DNA from: Zopfochytrium polystomum
Lineage: Eukaryota > Chytridiomycota > Chytridiomycetes > Chytridiales > Chytridiaceae
Direction of reading: 5' to 3'
NCBI GenBank assembly: GCA_025765615.1
Contig: JAIVFJ010000129.1
Coordinates: 62,001 to 126,000 of the forward strand
Length of the DNA stretch: 64,000 nt
Part shown: one piece after another, positions 55,222 through 64,000 of the stretch
Position numbering within the stretch: the first letter of the stretch is position 1
Layout: the number at the start of each line of letters is the position of its first letter
Position numbers and translations under genes: made by a program
The notes under the pieces: generated by a model
Database searches by the model: none
Told to the model about the DNA's origin: nothing
The model's input: only the letters and a program-made list of their open reading frames with translations

Positions 55222-56442
55222 TTAGGCCCAATTAGCGTTTTCCACCGAGAACTGATTGCTGCAACGAGTCTGCACCATCTTCTCCGTCTCGACAACCGTC
55301 CCCGGAGGCGCCGGCACCCCACCGGCCTCCGTCACCGCCACTTCCGCCGCAACGCACGTCCTCCTGCGACCCCTCCCACCCAGCACCGGCATCGGCGGCG
55401 GCGGCGGAGGCCTCGGCACATACGTCTTCGGCCCACGGATCGGCGTCTTTGGCCTCCCCTCGCACGGCGGGACGCGGCCGTGCAGAATTTCGTCCCTGCA
55501 AAACGGGCAGAGGTCGCGGCGACGGCGGTGCAGGCAGATCGACCCGCCGCCCTGGCCGAGGTCGTAGCAGGAGGGGCACTGCGCGCGGCGCTTGCCGTGC
55601 GGGCATTTTGGTGGGCCTTTGGGTTTTGAAGGGGGTTGTTTTTGATCTGGCGGTGGGTTGTTGTAAAATGAAGTCGTCACGAGCGATGGCGGTGGCGGCG
55701 AGTGGTTTGGTTTGGGGGTGTGGGATGTTGGAGGCGGGGCTGTGTCATTGGAGGAGAGATCTTGGCCATATCGTGGCGTTGGAAAGCTGCCGCCGTTCGG
55801 ATGGGTCGATTGATCCTTTGGTGGACAAATCCCCTCCTGTTCTCGAGGGCCAGTGACAAATTTAGGTTCTGCATGGGTCGACTCCGAGTCTGAGGGTCGC
55901 TGTGAGGGTGGAGGAGCGTGACGAGGAAATGGAAGCTCTCGCGACGAATACGAGACCTGGCGGGGCTGCGACTGTTGCAACAGTCGCACCGGGAACTGCA
56001 GATGGCACGCAGATCGTGAATGACCGGTTGGGAGGGCACTGATGGAAAGATAGGGGTGATGGCGGCTCGCGTCAGAGTGAAGTCCCTGAGTGAGATGCCT
56101 TTGCCACGTGAATAACTGTGACCCCAGAGTCGGGTCATCCCGGCGGGCCAGGTACGGCTGATCGAAGCGCACAGGCGGTCGTTGGTGGTAATACTGGTGG
56201 TGCTGGTGGTGGTGGTGGTGGTAATCATGCTGAGGCTGTTGGTGAGGGCAGCAGTGGTGGTTACGCGGCAGTTGTTGCTGCTGCATCGTGGGAGGGGGAT
56301 GAGAAAGGTGGAGAGTCGAACAAAGTTTTGTCCGCCCTCTCCTGTGGTTGTGGTCTTGAGGCTGGCGTTTGCCGGTCCGCACACCGGCAGACAGAGAGGC
56401 AGCCCTTCTCCTCCCCCATGCCAGTCTCGCCAAGTCACTCAT
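55222..56442 (-). CDS. Protein with CxHG-type Cys/His motifs, His/Gln/Pro-rich
   Basis: Uninterrupted minus-strand frame of 406 codons from ATG 56442 (an alternative start is the ATG before QQQQLPRNHH, near 56286). The N-terminal two thirds are low complexity: a run of His, Gln and Asn (HHHHHQHHQYYHQ), then Pro/Ser-rich. About residues 275-320 carry a paired Cys/His module: CPHGKRRAQCPSC and CLHRRRRDLCPFC, each C-x-H-x(4-5)-C-x2-C, followed by HGRVPPCEGRP. Related 'C-x-HG-x-R-x-C-x2-C' repeats occur in protists and algae and are presumed zinc-binding. Function is unknown. Confidence 0.6.
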   Translation of the reverse strand: MSDLARLAWGRRRAASLSAGVRTGKRQPQDHNHRRGRTKLCSTLHLSHPPPTMQQQQLPRNHHCCPHQQPQHDYHHHHHQHHQYYHQRPPVRFDQPYLARRDDPTLGSQLFTWQRHLTQGLHSDASRHHPYLSISALPTGHSRSACHLQFPVRLLQQSQPRQVSYSSRELPFPRHAPPPSQRPSDSESTHAEPKFVTGPREQEGICPPKDQSTHPNGGSFPTPRYGQDLSSNDTAPPPTSHTPKPNHSPPPPSLVTTSFYNNPPPDQKQPPSKPKGPPKCPHGKRRAQCPSCYDLGQGGGSICLHRRRRDLCPFCRDEILHGRVPPCEGRPKTPIRGPKTYVPRPPPPPPMPVLGGRGRRRTCVAAEVAVTEAGGVPAPPGTVVETEKMVQTRCSNQFSVENANWA

Positions 56443-57225
56443 GAAACCGCAATCTTCCGGGTAATCGGCCCCCTGCGGGTTTGGGTTCCGCCGCCCACAG
56501 AGCCATTATGTCGTTCTCGATTCTTTGACAATCCTCCCCCCCCTGCCATACCGACACAGCTGCCGTGTCTTGCGCTTCACTCGCTCACGCAGCTCCCATC
56601 CCCGAGCACTTTCCCACTTACACTCTACACCCTCGCTCGCTCTTCTCTCTCCTTCTCACGCTTTGGCTTTCACCTCTCTTTGGATGAAATCATGCAATGA
56701 AAAACAATGCAAACCACATCGATGCTCAATAACGGGTGGAGTTTTTGCATGACCGGTGGCGCGCCCTCCACCGCACCCGCAATCCTGGTTCGACTCCACC
56801 GCTGTGCAGCAAGCCTTCCTCTTCAAAAGTGAAAACCTTGCGCGTTCCTCCGAATCAGCGTTTGTTTAAGTGTCTGTCCGCCCCACGTAAACTTAAGAGC
56901 CAGGGAAGTGAAGAGGTGAGATTAGAAGAGACACGAACTTGAAAATCTATTCCGCGATGCAGTGTTCACGTCTGTAACTGCCACTGCAGCCTCAAAGCTG
57001 CTGCCAACTGGCTCACTGACATTCTTTTCAACAGGCTCTCGTCAATCGGGAGATTGATTCTTCACAACCGTGGCAAATGTATGCACCGATCACCGTCCTT
57101 GGGCAACTAAAGACAGGGCAGAAACGAATATGGAAGTCTTTTGGTTGCAACAGACTTTATTTCGCCCCTTTTCCTTCACAAACAGACTTGACAGAAGAAG
57201 CCGACCGACTTTCCTTGTGGATATC
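56443..57225. other. Intergenic, nothing recognised
   Basis: Spacer upstream of the zinc-motif gene and downstream of the 45-aa secreted peptide gene. No gene is supported. Confidence 0.4.
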
Positions 57226-57455
57226 TCAGCTGCACTCGGACGGGGTGCCGGAGCCGCAGCTACCGCCGCTGCCTGGGTCGCCGCTGCCGCCACCGCCTAA
57301 GCTTCCAAGGCGGTCCAAAAAGAGGGGATGTCAGAAGGAGGCCTTTTGATTGACGAGAAGCGTGAAGATCATTGACAATTCAGCATACCCGGAGCGGGAG
57401 CGGCAAGGGCGGAGGCAACAAGGGCCAAAACGACAGCGATCGTGAGGAAGCGCAT
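57226..57455 (-). CDS. Secreted Gly-rich peptide precursor, 45 aa
   Basis: Two minus-strand exons, 57455-57389 and 57296-57226, with a 92-nt GT-AG intron (GGTATG ... CTTAG) that joins in phase. Residues 1-18 are a signal peptide (MRFLTIAVVLALVASALA), cut before APAPG. The mature peptide of about 26 residues consists almost only of Gly, Ser and Pro with two cysteines (SCGSGTPSECS at the end), able to form one disulfide. A TATA-like TATTTAAAAG lies about 100 bases upstream. It is below normal ORF-size cut-offs. The family is unknown; possible roles are wall, adhesion or signalling peptide. Confidence 0.65.
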
Positions 57456-57555
57456 GTTGATTGTTTGAGAGATGAGGCGGGGGTTTACGGCGGCTTGTTT
57501 TCTTTTTTTTTTTTTCTGCTTTGTTGTGAAATTTGTTCTGGCCGCCGCGCGCCCC

Positions 57556-57565
57556 TTTTAAATAC
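57556..57565 (-). promoter_or_regulatory. TATA-like box of the 45-aa peptide gene
   Basis: TATTTAAAAG on the minus strand, about 100 bases before the ATG at 57455, followed by a pyrimidine/purine-rich leader. Confidence 0.45.
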
Positions 57566-58827
57566 TATTTCCAAGAGGGACTAGAGCGGACCTGTCCCAC
57601 AATGAAGACAGCCCGCCTGACAAAATGTTTGCGCGAGGCGAGCACTGCCTGGGTGCCAGTGCAGCGAAGGGGCGCGAGATGATAATGATGGGAATCTCGG
57701 CGTGTCCAAGCGACCGCGGGCTGAGACAACCTCTATGTGGCTGGCACGCTCCCCACCGCGTGCCCATAAGAAGACAGATTGCCTATTATGGCAAAAAACA
57801 CGGTAAGTGTCTTGGTGTGATTGCCGCTTGTTCCGTGTAAATATTTACATTGTGCTCCCCCGTCGTTCGAGCGGGTGGGCATCCCCCTCTTTCAATCGGT
57901 GGCGGCGCGCATAGATTTTGGTGAATAATCGGCATTTCGCACGCACACACACACACACGCTGCGAGATGAAGACAGTTTGCATCGCCTCCACCTGCTTGC
58001 ACGGCAGGAATATTCAGATTCACACCAAAAATTAATACGGACCCAAATAGATTCCACCTCGTGAACTGACTGTCTTCGCTGCGCAATGGCTGCGGCTGAT
58101 CAAGCCCGCATGGACCAGAGTTGCCATTCAGCCAGTCACACGCTAGAAAGAATTGGAAAGAACGCCTCGAAGAAAGTTCTTTGCGTCTCACCAGCCCCCG
58201 AAAACAGAAATGCGATTCATTGCCGTCACCGTCGCACTCTTGCCCCTTGCCTGCCTCCACCTTTGCTGAACGCTCTCCCCGTAAGCGCTTTCAATCCGGT
58301 AAGCATGCCAACCGCCCCCTCCCCCATGTAGTCGTACCTTTTGTTATTTACAAATGACAGTCCATAAATGCCTCACACTTTCTGAGTGCCCTTGGTTTGC
58401 TGTTGCCCGTTTGCCATCTTTCTGTCGTACTTAGAGGTTAACGGCGAACATGCACAGGAATCTCTTGCTTGCTGTATTGCGGTCGTGACCACGGATTGAG
58501 TGAAGGTGATTCCCGTGTCGTGTTCCTCGCTTTGACGTCCAAGCTCGATCGGAAAGGAGAGGGAGTTTGGGTGTTTTGTATTGAGCAGACCACGAGATGG
58601 CGGTGGTGGCTTCGCCTGGGCGGCGGATGGCAGACCGGGTAACTCAAACGAACAGAAATAGACACAACAGGGCGAAAAGACTCACACAAACTGTCACACT
58701 AGTGCTGTACAGGTGCAATGGCACCATCGGGAGAAAAAAAGCAATAAAAGCAATCGAAAGACAATCTCAAAAACGGAACAACAAAAACTCAACCCCCCAA
58801 ATCCCAACCCCTTAACTTCTCCCCACA
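57566..58827. other. Long intergenic region with signal-peptide-like relic
   Basis: About 1.3 kb with no complete gene. On the plus strand, ATG 58210 begins a short signal-peptide-like stretch (MRFIAVTVALLPLACLHL) that ends in a TGA at 58267. It may be a decayed relative of the 57455 gene. A CA repeat lies near 57941-57958. Confidence 0.4.
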
Positions 58828-60773
58828 TCAGAATGCCAACGGCCTCTCGACTCCAGACGGCAACCGCTCCCTCTTCATGAACAACGAGCTCAGCGCCGAC
58901 GCGGCTGCGAATGGAATCAGAATACGAAACACCAACTGCAGCGTCACGACAAACCCGTGTATGACAGGCGGCCACTCCTCTTCCGGCAGCGCGACGCGGA
59001 TCAGCGACGGCGCCTTGAGCAGCAAATCGAGGTCGACTCCCGGCACCGAAAAGTGCAGCGTCGCGTTCGCGTCGGCGACGCTCCGTGCCACGTTCGTCGG
59101 CAGCGTCTGGTTGAACGCGACGGAGACGGCGGTGAGGCCGAGCACGGCGCCGATGGTTTGGAAAAATGTGATGAGGGAGGTCATGGTGGAGAGGAGTTCT
59201 TCGGGGACGGTGAACTGGCCGACGAGGATGATCTTTTGGAGAGTCGTGCCGGCGCCGATGCCGCCGATCAGGATGTAGATCACTTGCTCCCAGGCTTTGC
59301 TGTTCTCGGTGAGCTGGCCGATCAGCACCGCCGCGAGGCTGGTGATGACGCTGCCGGCGGGGATGAAACCCCACGCCAGGCCGGTGGCGCTGGAGACCAT
59401 GCCGGTTCCGACGGAGCAGAGGACTAGGGCAATGATGAGCGGTAAAGTGCGAATACCAGCGGACGTTGCCGAGTCTAAAGAAATGATGGTATTTTCAATG
59501 ACCATGGGAGTAAGGCACCCGTTTCACAGGATAAGCGTTCACCACAGGGATCACTCACCGCCCTTGACAACCTGGAACCACTGCGGCACGTAAAAGATCA
59601 GGCCAAAGAATGCAGCGCCGAAAAAGGCGGCCGTCAAAAATGTGGCCACGACCTTGCTGTCGTTGAAAAGACGAGGAGGCACGATCGGTCTTGCTGCAAT
59701 TTTTATCTCGACGAACACAAACACGGCCAAAAAGACGCCGCCAACAACGAACAAGGAAATCACGATGGGGGAGTTCCACGCGTACTGTGTGCCGCCGCCT
59801 TGGAGTGGAATGAGGAGGCAGATGACTGCGACCATGAGAACAAAAGAGCCGATCCAGTCGATCTTGGCGAGGTCCTCCAACATGTTTTCGGACTTGACGG
59901 TCTTGATGTTGAGGAAGAAAACGATGGCAACTACTGCCAAAGCACCGAGAGGGAGGTTGATGTAGAAGACCCAGCGCCAGGACACGTGATCGACAAAGGC
60001 ACCGCCAAGCAGAGGGCCTATGTTCGAGACGACGCTATCAGTGAAGGCCGCGTGATGTCGGACCACCATTCGTATTACCAGCAACAGATGCCAGACCGTA
60101 TCCAGCACCAATGACTCCGGTCCACTTTGCACGATTGCGAATCGGCACCAAATCGGCAATGATAATGATGACGAGAGAGAAGATTCCTCCACCACCGAGG
60201 CCGGCGACAGCACGGGCGACGATCAGGAACTGAAAGGGAACCAGAACACGGTGAGCTTATTTGGAAAGTAGAGGCGGAGGAACGGAAACTCCCTCACAGG
60301 CATGCTGGTGGCCAAACCGCACATGGCGCTCCCGACTTCGAAAATCATAATGGCAAACAAGAACACGGATTTACGGCCAAAGATGTCGGCGAGTTGACCG
60401 TACGACGGAATAAAGGCGGTGGAGGTGAGGAGGTAGGCGGTGGCGACCCATGCCACTTGGTCTTGTGCAGTGAATTCGGTGGCAATGGCTTGCAGCGCAA
60501 CGGAGACGATGGTCTTAGGAGAAAAAGGGGGATGGGGGAAAGGGAGGTTGCAACTATCAAGGAAATAGAGGGCGGGATGCGCAGTACCTGATCCAATGCT
60601 GCGAGGAACACAGCGACGTTTAAACCAACAAAGATGAGGTAGAACTGGAGGTTGGACATTCCAGGGACGATCGTGGTGAACTGCGGCTCGGCGGGCTCGA
60701 CGGGGTCGATGACGACGCCCTCCACGCGTTCGAGTCCCTCCTTGGGCTCGGCTGGCTCGGCGGAGGGGTTCAT
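58828..60773 (-). CDS. MFS drug:proton antiporter, DHA2 family (14 TM)
   Basis: Exports small molecules in exchange for protons at the plasma membrane; 552 aa. Exons on the minus strand: 60773-60588, 60513-60298, 60229-60079, 60017-59559, 59474-58828, all GT-AG and in phase. DHA2 motifs: [14 protein letters not shown] (motif D1), [13 protein letters not shown] (motif A), [14 protein letters not shown] (motif B region) and [14 protein letters not shown] (motif C, formed across intron 3). The product has about 14 hydrophobic segments and an acidic N-terminal tail. A frame with another ATG at 60882 is one base out of phase and is not needed. The substrate cannot be predicted. Confidence 0.9.
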
Positions 60774-62185
60774 CAGCAGCGTGGATGTCGAGGGCCGTTG
60801 CCCAGTCCGGCATCTGGCCCTTTGTGACCGCCCGCGCCGACGATGCCGGCGTCGGTGAGTCCTTCCTCTCCTCAGTGGTCATTTTAATACCAGAACGTAT
60901 GAGGGAGGGGATGGGTAGGGGACGACGGGCGTATGGATGGAAGGAGCACCCTTTGGAAGATGTCAGGAGGGCTTGGGAAGCTAAAGTTTTTTTTTCTGAT
61001 TTTTCTGTTTCTGTTCTCGCTGTTTTTGGTCGACTTCGAGTCTAGAGCCTGTCGGCTGCAAAAGGGAATAGTCGGTTGCATGCTTTGCGCATTGTTACAG
61101 TTAAATATTGTCATGGATGATGGGGGTCGGGACGGAAACGGAAGTGTCTCGCTGCGCTGTCCTTGTCAGCAGCGATGATTTCGTGTCGGAACCCGCCGCG
61201 GTGGGGATCCGCCTCTCGATCCGCCGCGTCCGCCCAAAGGGATTTTCCTTTTTCAGTAGATTCTAATTCATGCTGCTGACCATCGTACGAACAAAACTCA
61301 TGACCTTGGCGGGGTGTTCGTCTGGGGAGCACGACCGCATCTACGGTGGCTGGCCGACTGGACCAACGCGAGAGTACATGCGGCCGAAGATACAAATGGA
61401 GCTGCGATGTATTCCAGGGTATCGCTTGCGGTCAAAGTTTAGGTCACCTATTTTCATAGTATTCTTGCTGATTGCTTAATCCAAAAACTTATACTACCCT
61501 ATTTTCTCAACATCGAAAACAAAGATCCCAGTTGCGCGCTGTTTCACCCAGCTCCGTCTATGAAAGCCTTCCATCGCCTCCCACGCAAAGAGTCCCAGGA
61601 GTCGTCCGTGGGCTGTGTCACAGTTGCTTGTATGAAAAAAAGTGAGTCCATCCGTCTCCGCAGGTGCAGGAACGGCACACTCATCGCCGCGGCCGCCCGA
61701 TTACCGCCGTGCCACTGTTCGCAGCGGCATTTTGGAACACTTTCCGACTGCGGCGGCTTAAACTAATTGGCCGGTGGATTCAGCCGCTGCCTGCGTCATC
61801 TGCAACCCAAAGTGCACAACACCAACAACACATTCCGCCCAATGAATGTCAGGAAAGGCAAGCGTCGCATCGGGTCGCTTCCACCCTTTTTGAAAATATC
61901 GATCTCCCTTACTCAGCGTAAACTTAGAAAATGTTGTTTTTCGTCTGGTTGGCAGCTTGATGAATCACTCCGATGGTTTGTACTCGGCCTCTGGGTCTTT
62001 GAGGGGTATTAAAAAAAATGAGGCCCGCATGAACCAAACGAAAAATGCCGCCATTTGCAACAGAAGCTCGAAATACATAGAACAGAGTCTGTTTGACGAT
62101 CGAGAACCCGGACAAGAAAAACACAAATCAAAAAAGTAAATAGTTCGTGTCCTGTAAGAGCATAGACGATTTCCGGTAACAATCT
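60774..62185. other. Intergenic, nothing recognised
   Basis: About 1.4 kb between the DHA2 gene start and the 3' end of the chitin deacetylase gene. It is AT-rich in parts, with only short frames. Confidence 0.45.
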
Positions 62186-63660
62186 CTACCACACAGAAAG
62201 CAAAGTAAGAGACACCAGAAAACCGAGACAAAGAGCCATTCCTGAGGCCAAGAGGATCAGCACAGACTTGCCCAAGGCCACAGCGGCCGACTTCGACGAC
62301 GAACTTGCCGTCGCCGCCGTCGTCGCCGCCGTCGGTGTTACCCCGGAGCTAGCCGCCGACGTACTGCTCGGCGCGGCTTTAAACAAGCTGGGATCGATCG
62401 GAAACTGAACGGTCTTCAGAAACTTGACGAACGGGTCCGAGTCGCTCATGTACCTCTCCGCGTCCGTGTCAACGCCAGCGTTGCACATCGCGACCGTCGC
62501 AAACTTGTACTGGTTGCCGACCACGAGCCCCATCACCTGCTGCGCGACCTCAAACTCCTCGTTCGTCAGTTCGTGCTCGAGCGAAATGTAACCTCCCGTG
62601 TTCGGCAGGAACGTAAGCTGGGTCGCCACGTTGCCGTACTTGATCGTGTTGTTGATGAGCTTGACGGCGTCCGCGATCTTCCACGTGCCCGTATCGCCGG
62701 CGGGGATGGCCGTGTCGTTGGTGAGGACGTTCCAGATGACTTGCTTGAAGCCGAAGGCGGCGAGGATCGCGCGGAGGCGGTTGTCCGTGTCGCCGTAGGG
62801 GGGGTCGCATGTAGCGAGGGACTTTGCCGATGACTTGATAGACGGCGAGGGCGTTCCAGACGAATTCGGCGATAATTTGTTCGGTGGTTTCGTTCGTCAG
62901 GCGGCGGTGGGTCCTAAAAGAATTCAGGTTAAGGAATGGTAAACTGTGGAAATGAGGATGTCTGACCAGGTGTGGAGGCCGATTTGGTGACCCGCGTTGT
63001 ACGTTGCCATTAGGTTGCTCGCCCACTGGGGCTTATTGACAACGTTTGCTCCGATGGTGAAGAAGGTGCCCGTCACATTGTGATCAGAGAGGAGTTTGAG
63101 ATACTCCTGGGTCAAGTCACCAGGTCCGTCGTTATATCTGCACCCAGGGATTTGCAGGGAGTGCGGGCGCTTTATTAGAAGACTGTTTGCTGTTGAGCGA
63201 TAGACCGGAAATACCGAACTCACGAGATTGCCCAAGTGTTCGATGGGCAGTTTGTTATGTCCGTTTTGGGGTTGTAGCCAGACCATCCGGGTGCCCCGAG
63301 CTCTCCGTTCACCGGAATGTCTGGGATCGGACTTGGCGCCAACGCCACGATCGCGTTGGTCCAGGAATCGGCGACGGGCGGGATCGGCACCTTGAAAAGG
63401 TCGCCGGCCAAGCTGCCGGTGATGGGAACCGGCTTCCCGGAGGGAAACCCGAGGGCCGTCCAGTCTGGGGGGCTGGAGAGGGGAAAGGTATCGTTCGAGG
63501 ACGAGCAGTATGTCAGTGCGATCTAACAATGTGGCAGTTTGCTTCCTCGCCCAAACCAAACCCACACGAAGTCGGCCCTGGAGGGCTGAGGCTGAGCCAA
63601 CGCTGCAAGGGCCAGCACGGCGGCCACCGGGAAGCGAAGAAGGGCAGGTGATGGATGCAT
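62186..63660 (-). CDS. Chitin/polysaccharide deacetylase, secreted, GPI-type tail
   Basis: Cell-wall enzyme family that removes acetyl groups from chitin (carbohydrate esterase 4). Minus-strand exons: 63660-63568 (signal peptide MHPSPALLRFPVAAVLALAALA), 63522-63224, 63137-62967, 62913-62186. CE4 motifs: motif 1 reads SYNDGPG (formed across intron 2) instead of T-F/Y-D-D-G-P; motif 2 HTWTH (across intron 3) is intact; motif 3 RYMRPPYGD is intact after removing one C from the run at 62797-62803; FGFKQVIWN follows. The C-terminus is Ser/Thr/Ala-rich and then hydrophobic, as in GPI-anchored forms. Corrected length is about 429 aa. The Asp to Asn change hits the catalytic base, so activity is uncertain. 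Confidence 0.88.
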
Positions 63661-64000
63661 ATGCTCTCCGGGGACGGTACCGTCGGGGGGACGCGAACGT
63701 TCCAAACGTTCCGGGGGTGTTAGTTATTTATTTATTTACATGTTCATGTACTGTCTGCGGGAGCCTGGAGCTGATGCTGGTAAGACGACGAAGAGCCGAA
63801 GTCTCTGTCTCTGTCCCACTCTCATGCTCTCTCTCTCTACGGGGATTCGAAGGGCTGTGGCTGGTTTTGCCTTGTTTGTTTCTTTAATTTGGCCCTGTCC
63901 CTGTCTCGGCGCCAGACACCGCTCGCTATCCAAAACAGGCAAAAAGGGGCCACCCCGCAGCCAACTGGATCGGGCAGACCGTTCCGGAGTCCCGCCGACA
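63661..64000. other. Upstream region of the deacetylase gene
   Basis: Promoter or leader of the minus-strand deacetylase gene. It contains a TTATTTATTTATTTA stretch near 63722 and a CT-rich block near 63830. No other gene is seen before the window end. Confidence 0.4.

Noticed and set aside
60774..60882. N-terminal extension of the DHA2 antiporter from an ATG at 60882.
   Set aside because: It is one base out of phase with the transporter frame, which already has a good start at 60773 and a complete DHA2 length.
1..64000. CRISPR arrays, bacterial operons or ribosome binding sites.
   Set aside because: Genes are spliced and monocistronic on both strands; no direct-repeat/spacer array is seen. 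The sequence is eukaryotic.

Overview
This window looks like nuclear DNA of a fungus, probably an early-diverging (chytrid-like) one. The evidence is short GT-AG introns of about 45-110 nt in most genes, moderately high GC, a GPI-type chitin deacetylase, fungal MFS carriers, a Tad1/I-like LINE and fungal housekeeping genes (cofilin, 20S proteasome alpha-6, mitochondrial bL19, a Gep4-type phosphatase). The phylum is inferred; no rRNA is present.

Left part (1-10.4 kb): a PIF/Harbinger-type transposase opposite a partial open frame that runs off the edge, an ACS/Dal5-type MFS carrier, a tRNA-like gene, a broken fatty acyl-CoA reductase-like gene, a decayed second copy of the MFS carrier, the DNA-repair gene TDP1 and a relic of a second Harbinger transposase.

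10.7-17.8 kb: three tandem paralogues with the M28 aminopeptidase fold. Two carry an N-terminal membrane anchor. All three have lost the catalytic glutamate pair, so they look like a family of membrane-anchored pseudopeptidases. This is the most unusual locus of the window.

18-35.8 kb: an F-box-like relic, a two-TM Cache receptor without a recognisable output domain, a 7.36 kb LINE on the minus strand bounded by a 17-bp target duplication, then an F-box-like gene related to the relic and a tandem array of two intronless F-box-like genes plus a deleted third.

35.8-54.6 kb: GNAT acetyltransferase, nucleoside hydrolase, a small secreted protein, a Thermus-type isocitrate dehydrogenase, the divergent mitochondrial pair bL19m/GEP4, a RING-H2 protein, proteasome alpha-6, a PQQ-type propeller, cofilin and a DUF962/Mpo1-like protein. 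54.6-64 kb: a Cys/His zinc-motif protein, a 45-aa secreted peptide, a DHA2 drug:proton antiporter and a chitin deacetylase whose first catalytic Asp is Asn.

At least ten conserved genes need exactly one base added or removed, nearly always in a homopolymer (including essential genes such as cofilin). The simplest reading is residual indel errors in the assembly, so the frameshifts noted below should not be taken as proof of pseudogenes. Exon coordinates were placed by hand from reading frame, splice consensus and family motifs.
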